This document shows, in pieces, positions 59,701-64,000 of a stretch of 64,000 nucleotides of DNA; position 1 is the stretch's first letter; each line of letters begins with the position of its first letter. The position numbers and the translations under genes are program-made. This DNA is from Bolinopsis microptera. Lineage: Eukaryota > Ctenophora > Tentaculata > Lobata > Bolinopsidae. The notes beneath the pieces were generated by a model that saw only the letters and a program-made list of their open reading frames with translations, searched no databases and had not been told where the DNA came from. The stretch spans positions 12,153,113 through 12,217,112 of the forward strand of contig NC_087081.1 of assembly GCF_026151205.1 (NCBI RefSeq), given 5' to 3'.

Positions 59701-62700
59701 AATGACACACAGTATAATATATAGTCCTCCCCTTCTCCCCTTCTCCCCTTCTCCCCTTCTCCCCTTCTCCCCTTTTCCCCTTTTCCCCTTCTCCCCTTCT
59801 CCCCGTCTCCCCGTCTCCCCTTCTCCCCTTCTCCCCTTCTCCCCTTCTCCCCTTCTCCCCTTCTCCCCTTCTCCCCTTCTCCCCTTCTCCCCTTCTCCCC
59901 TTCTCCCCTTCTCCCCTTCTCCCCTTCTCCCCTTCTCCCCTTCTCCCCTTCTCCCCTTCTCCCCTTCTCCCCTTCTCCCCTTCTCCCCTTCTCCCCTTCT
60001 CCCCTTCTCCCCTTCTCCCCTTCTCCCCTTCTCCCCTTCTCCCCTTCTCCCCTTCTCCCCTTCTCCCCTTCTCCCCTTCTCCCCTTCTCCCCTTCTCCCC
60101 TTCTCCCCTTCTCCCCTTCTCCCCTTCTCCCCTTCTCCCCTTCTCCCCTTCTCCCCTTCTCCCCTTCTCCCCTTCTCCCCTTCTCCCCTTCTCCCCTTCT
60201 CCCCTTCTCCCCTTCTCCCCTTCTCCCCTGTCCTTGATTTATATTCATATTCCTGACTTTGTTTGACAACATTTATCGCAGATACACTGTTTGATGAAAA
60301 CATGCAACTGATAAGGGAAAAGTAAGTTTGAATACGACCATTCCAGTTACCAACTATAGTTACCAGGACAGGGCAACTGCATCATCTTTTGTCATCGCTG
60401 TGACTTTTCTTGATCAAGATTTTACATACAATTTTAAGGATTATCATTTGTAGTTAACCCCGATTTACCTCGACGGAGTTTGGGGAAAGGAATTGTTCGC
60501 GGTAAATCGGGGTTTGTTGTAAATCGGGACGAAGTAAATCGTGGTTATACTGTATTATTAGTTGTATAACTTCCTCTAAATTAAAATAACACTTTAGGCA
60601 GACTCTTCTTACGAAGTATACGCAGCTAGAGGCAAAGTCATTAGAGGTCGAAAGAACCCTCAAAGATCAAAAGTCTGAAGCAGAACGCAAACTTAGGCGT
60701 CTTGAGGTAATGTAACCTATCTGGTTGTTTTGTTACCCGGGGCCTGCTTTAATAATGACTGTTATCTTTATTTTATTTGATAATGTATGGCAAATATCAT
60801 ATCCACGTATTACCCATCAATGTTTACAGATTCTTAATTAATTTACACCTCATGAAATATTGTACAAGTTCCCTTTGTATACACTTTTTGTAAATTGAAA
60901 CTACGTATACATTTGAAGTATAAAGGGATAACAACTTATTCTCACGGTTTTTCTACTACTGTCTACTAACCATGGTTTTCACAACAATAATTTAATCTTC
61001 AGGAGGATTACTCTACCATCATGTCTTCAGAACAGAAAATGTCAGAACTGCTGAAGGAAATGTCTCTTAAGTTTGAGAGACTGAAGTGTTTGTATAATCT
61101 GCTGCAAAGTGAAGATAACGAGGTTAGTACCAGATCAAGATAAGGTTCAGATAATATAATTCTTACACTACCTTATCGGCCTTTATTTGAACAGCTACAT
61201 TAATTATAGAGGCCCTTACACTCTTATAGCATTCATTTTGATGTCCGTTCTGCGTTCATTTCATGTCCGTTTAAAATTATGTCCGTTCAAGCTATGTCCG
61301 GTCAAATAACATTCGGGATATTAATTAATACGCAGTGCTATGTTAAGACTTTAAGATACAGTTCTATGTTAAACACACAATAGTAAGTAAACTAACTGTA
61401 ATGTTGTAGGGGGAGGACCCGGAGGAACTAGTAGCCAGATTGAAGTACAAGAGAGGAGAGGTAGAAGCCTTGTTAAGAGACAGGACAGAGATGAGAACTC
61501 AAATAGTGTCACTGCAGAAGATGATTACTATGAGGAGTGTTGAGGAACACAAAACCGATCTGAATACTGGAGGTAAAGAAACTCTGCGTTGTTACTGTGG
61601 TAACAGGTTACTATTTAGCTGCAGGTTACTGTGGTAACAGGTTACTATTTAGCTGGTTGTACCGTGGTAACAGGTTCCTGGCTGTAACTGTGGTAACAGT
61701 AGAGTTTAAACCAGTCGAGTGTCGGAGCACACTTCGGATACAGTTTGAAAATCACACAGATGTTAAGCACATCTGGGATTACACTTGAGGCATACATATT
61801 TGAGGCACACCTGGGTCCTAGTATAGTGGCACATTCAGAAAATAATAGATTAGACACCAGACATACATAGCACTACAATTATACATATAACTGAGAAACA
61901 CTTTTGGCACACTTTTGGACTAAACTCAATTTAAAACGTATAACAGTACACGTGATGCCTATATAAGGTAATGTAACAGGACACAGGTCACATGATACAG
62001 CTACACAATGAAAGTTTAGTTTAACATTAACACCTAAACACAGGTATAGTGTCCCGCATACTAGCTGCGCTCAGAAAAAGGAGGTCCACTAAATCAGTTG
62101 GAGCTCTGGGGATTATAGCTAAGACAACAAGTGGAGCTGTAGGCAAGGATCTGGGGTAAGGTCACAGTTCACTTTAACATTTACATTATATTCGCTCTTT
62201 TATGCCGGTTATTCTACTACTATTCTGGTGCACAGTGCACACTTTGGTTAAGATAAGACAAGTTTCTTTAGCGTACCAGATATTCCTAAATTCACTTTCT
62301 CTTCGTCAGGCATTCGCTGTTAGAACTCAATCGGAGGACCTCGATAGCAGAGTGGGCTTGTATGAGAGGATCAGAATACAGCGCCCGAAAGATTGAGGAG
62401 TTGAAAGAACTCAGCTCTGTTCCAAGAAAAATTTCAAACGGCTGGACTTACTCTCCGGCGGGTAATTGGTTAATTGGAATACAAATGTAATAACCGTGTT
62501 GGCGATCTAATCATGGATATTGTGATTACTATAATAGTATTTTTTAATTTGATCGACATCCTTCGACTTCAGCCTGTTAAAAATATAAGTAATAAAAAGT
62601 GTATTTTGGGATAGTATCCTTTAGTTACTATTAGTAAGTTTAACATTCAATTTTTGCAGGAATATTCTCGAATGGTCTGCCCCCCTCTATTCCTTTGTAT

Positions 62701-64000
62701 AGCAAGTTACTCATGTTAGACGATCGACCACAGCGTGTTATCTGCACGTGCTTTGTGCCGCGTTGGCCATTTCCTCGATTCTCAGGTAAATACATCCCAA
62801 TACAAGTAGTAGTATTTCGTAGTAAAGTGGAACCCTGATATACCGCGAGGTTTGGGAGAAGGAAACATCCGCAGTAAATCAGGGTTCGCGGTGAATCAGG
62901 ATTCGCTGTGAATCGGGGTTTTGATTGTTATTTGTTCTCTCAATTTATGTTATGTCCTAATATAATATAATCTAAACTTTAACAACAAGGAGTAAGGATA
63001 ATGCTAGACAAGTCCACGAGGAGTCAGTCAACAGAATCCAGTGCAAGTGCAACTAAAACCAGTTTTGAGGGTCGAGACTCTTCCAGCAAATCTAAAGATT
63101 CTAGCTCCAGGTAAAGTTATCCACATTTGAGCATCTCAAACCTTAATGTCGCTAACATTAAGAATTAACTAATAAAGTAATAAGATATAAGGAGCACACT
63201 TTTAAAACGACTTAAAAGATGGACACTTTTGGCTGGCCAAACAATACCAAGTTGATACATGAAATATGTTATTATTTTATAAAATACTGCGAAGAATTGT
63301 ATTCAAATTGTAGCCTTGGTACTTGGTAGAAAAGATAATAACCGGAGCATGTAAAGTGAACTTTCGCAGGGGTTCCACTTGGTCAAGTAAAAATTCTATG
63401 CGCTCCACGCGCTCTATGGATGGGAAGTCCCACTTCCCCCTCATAGAGGAAGCAGTGATAAATTCAGAAAACGTGGCTCTGGGCATGCTCTGCATGTCCT
63501 CCCTGAAACCACTAGCCTGCGTTGCTTTGGAAACCAGGGTTATCGGTAAGTCTTATGTGTTGAACATTTTTCATCATTAAAGCTTTAATATGCAGCTATA
63601 GTTTCCATTAGGCATTAGGCAAGCAATATCGAACGGAAACAAGGTTCTGATGTAACGTACGGGTCCGTGTATCGTATATCTAATAAAATTTTCGTAACCG
63701 TAGTATTTATAATTAAACTGCACCCCCAGAGAGAGTGTCGAGTAAAGCAGAAGATGGTATGAGCGCGAGTTTGTTTTCACAAGACGTTTTGAGAAACTCC
63801 ATCAAACACGGCACTCCTTCCTCGCTGGAAAATAGGACACATGGTTTGTATAACTGCTATATTGAGATTTTTGTTCAAAGTTTATCCCCCCTGAAAGTTT
63901 GAGGAACGTGTTTTATCGCAAACTAATTTTGTATGCTCTGTTTGAATAACTCATTAACTCAGGAGAAGTGTCGGAGGCAGAGTTTGTAGACAAACCAGAG
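53715..64000 (+). CDS. Large coiled-coil protein, 24 exons seen, 3' end outside the window
   Basis: Exons joined in phase: 53715-53814, 53984-54051, 54205-54318, 54418-54520, 54734-54873, 55011-55112, 55251-55397, 56454-56585, 56833-56937, 57594-57681, 57814-57881, 58004-58171, 59480-59645, 60283-60321, 60598-60706, 61003-61122, 61410-61572, 62044-62155, 62310-62461, 62660-62785, 62990-63110, 63370-63545, 63730-63843, 63963-64000 on. About 924 residues are seen. Residues 1-56 look globular; roughly 57-560 are long charged coiled coils (e.g. QLERRLEDFEWKI, KLNSELQKQL). A less helical part with VICTCFVPRWPFPRF and a Ser-rich linker follows, then ALGMLCMSSLKPLACVAL. Exon 14 is 39 nt and lacks one base beside an AAA run, so the frame breaks there. 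ATG 53715 is the likely start. I do not recognise the family; a cytoskeletal or centrosomal scaffold is only a guess. Confidence 0.82.
54144..54195 (+). repeat. 9-bp repeat (AGTAACCAA)n in intron 2
   Basis: About six perfect units end 10 bp before the exon 3 acceptor at 54204. Confidence 0.9.
55505..55560 (+). repeat. Truncated hAT-like end with poly(C)
   Basis: CAGTGGCGTAACGTTACC followed by about 22 C residues resembles the left end of the MITE at 56981. No right end is seen. Confidence 0.5.
55940..56205 (-). pseudogene. Merlin / IS1595-type transposase fragment
   Basis: The minus strand reads KYNKGGYREGMWVLGGVDR, then LLPLIRRWILPGSIIYTDEWGAYNT and GYTH. This is the middle of a DDE_Tnp_IS1595 (ISXO2-like) domain, including the second catalytic Asp (YTDEW). 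The first Asp and the final Glu are missing. It lies in intron 7 of the coiled-coil gene, on the other strand. Confidence 0.8.
56981..57324. mobile_element. hAT-type MITE in intron 9
   Basis: The ends CAGTGGCGTAACTTAGGG and GCAAAGTTACGCCACTG are inverted. A perfect 8-bp duplication CTCCGATG flanks it (56973-56980, 57325-57332), as expected for hAT. The inside is rich in G runs and T runs and has no transposase. Confidence 0.9.
58310..58470 (+). repeat. 12-bp repeat (TTGTGGTTAGGG)n
   Basis: About 12 units with AGGG/AAGG variation lie in intron 12. The TTAGGG inside is part of the longer unit. Confidence 0.9.
59161..59391 (+). CDS. Possible small membrane-protein ORF in intron 12
   Basis: This is a 76-codon frame with one strong hydrophobic helix (FLLGVSVFGLALVLLLVVEL) followed by a basic patch RRLSQRL and a Thr/Ser/Pro-rich tail that merges with a CACCATGACAC repeat. 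It is in the intron of another gene and has no independent support. Confidence 0.2.
59727..60229 (+). repeat. 8-bp satellite (TTCTCCCC)n in intron 13
   Basis: About 62 units; a few variants (TTTTCCCC, GTCTCCCC) cluster at the left end and the rest are uniform. All long frames across it are shadows of the repeat. Confidence 0.97.
60448..60560. repeat. pogo/Tigger-like MITE, copy 1
   Basis: AACCCCGATTTACCTCG and the inverted CGCGGTAAATCGGGGTT lie in intron 14. It is similar to 62828-62930. Confidence 0.55.
62828..62930. repeat. pogo/Tigger-like MITE, copy 2
   Basis: AGTGGAACCCTGATATACCG is followed by repeats of GGTGAATCAGGATT-type sequence. It lies in intron 20 of the same gene. Confidence 0.55.

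Noticed and set aside
59655-60303. Collagen-like GEKGRR frames of about 200 codons, and the opposite LLPFSPSP frame
   Set aside because: An 8-bp satellite is open in several frames; there is no splice or start context and it sits in an intron.

Overview
The window is AT-rich nuclear DNA from an invertebrate animal. It has short spliced exons with GT-AG introns, several families of non-LTR retrotransposons, many small TIR elements (MITEs) and many tandem repeats. The retroelement relics and the LRRC58-type gene would suit a cnidarian or another early-branching or marine invertebrate, but no marker fixes the species.

Layout. 1-8050 is retrotransposon territory on the minus strand. A non-LTR element has a 624-codon ORF1 that joins an AlkB-like 2OG-Fe(II) dioxygenase to an SGNH hydrolase, followed by an open endonuclease-RT ORF2 that runs off the window. 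A second, 5'-truncated LINE lies upstream of it. 8050-12650 holds SINE-like copies, a pure 9-bp satellite and a 1.9-kb TIR element packed with TTAACCAC motifs. 12700-17398 (+) is an eight-exon gene of unknown function, assembled here from splice phases. 18481-19097 is a truncated LINE with a poly(A) tail.

22753-42372 (-) is an LRRC58-type leucine-rich-repeat gene. Its second intron (17.5 kb) contains, on the opposite strand, a tandem pair of secreted S1 proteases with a C-terminal SRCR domain: 26603-32593 and 35060-40577. The upstream paralogue is intact. The downstream one has a 3116-bp insertion inside exon 3, flanked by a perfect 6-bp target duplication. 42503-43248 is a mariner-like element, 44120-45230 a decayed retroelement with a restriction-like nuclease domain, and 46020-46350 a tRNA-derived SINE. 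47-53 kb is mostly repeats, including a 156-bp ungapped inverted repeat, with no gene I can defend. 53715-64000 (+) is the 5' part of a large coiled-coil protein gene (24 exons seen), whose introns host a hAT MITE, a Merlin-type transposase relic and a ~500-bp 8-bp satellite.

The host genes share no evident pathway. The main biological signals are the enzyme-bearing retrotransposon ORF1, the nested protease duplication and the TE insertions that tell the two protease copies apart. No rRNA gene, CRISPR array or convincing functional tRNA gene was seen.
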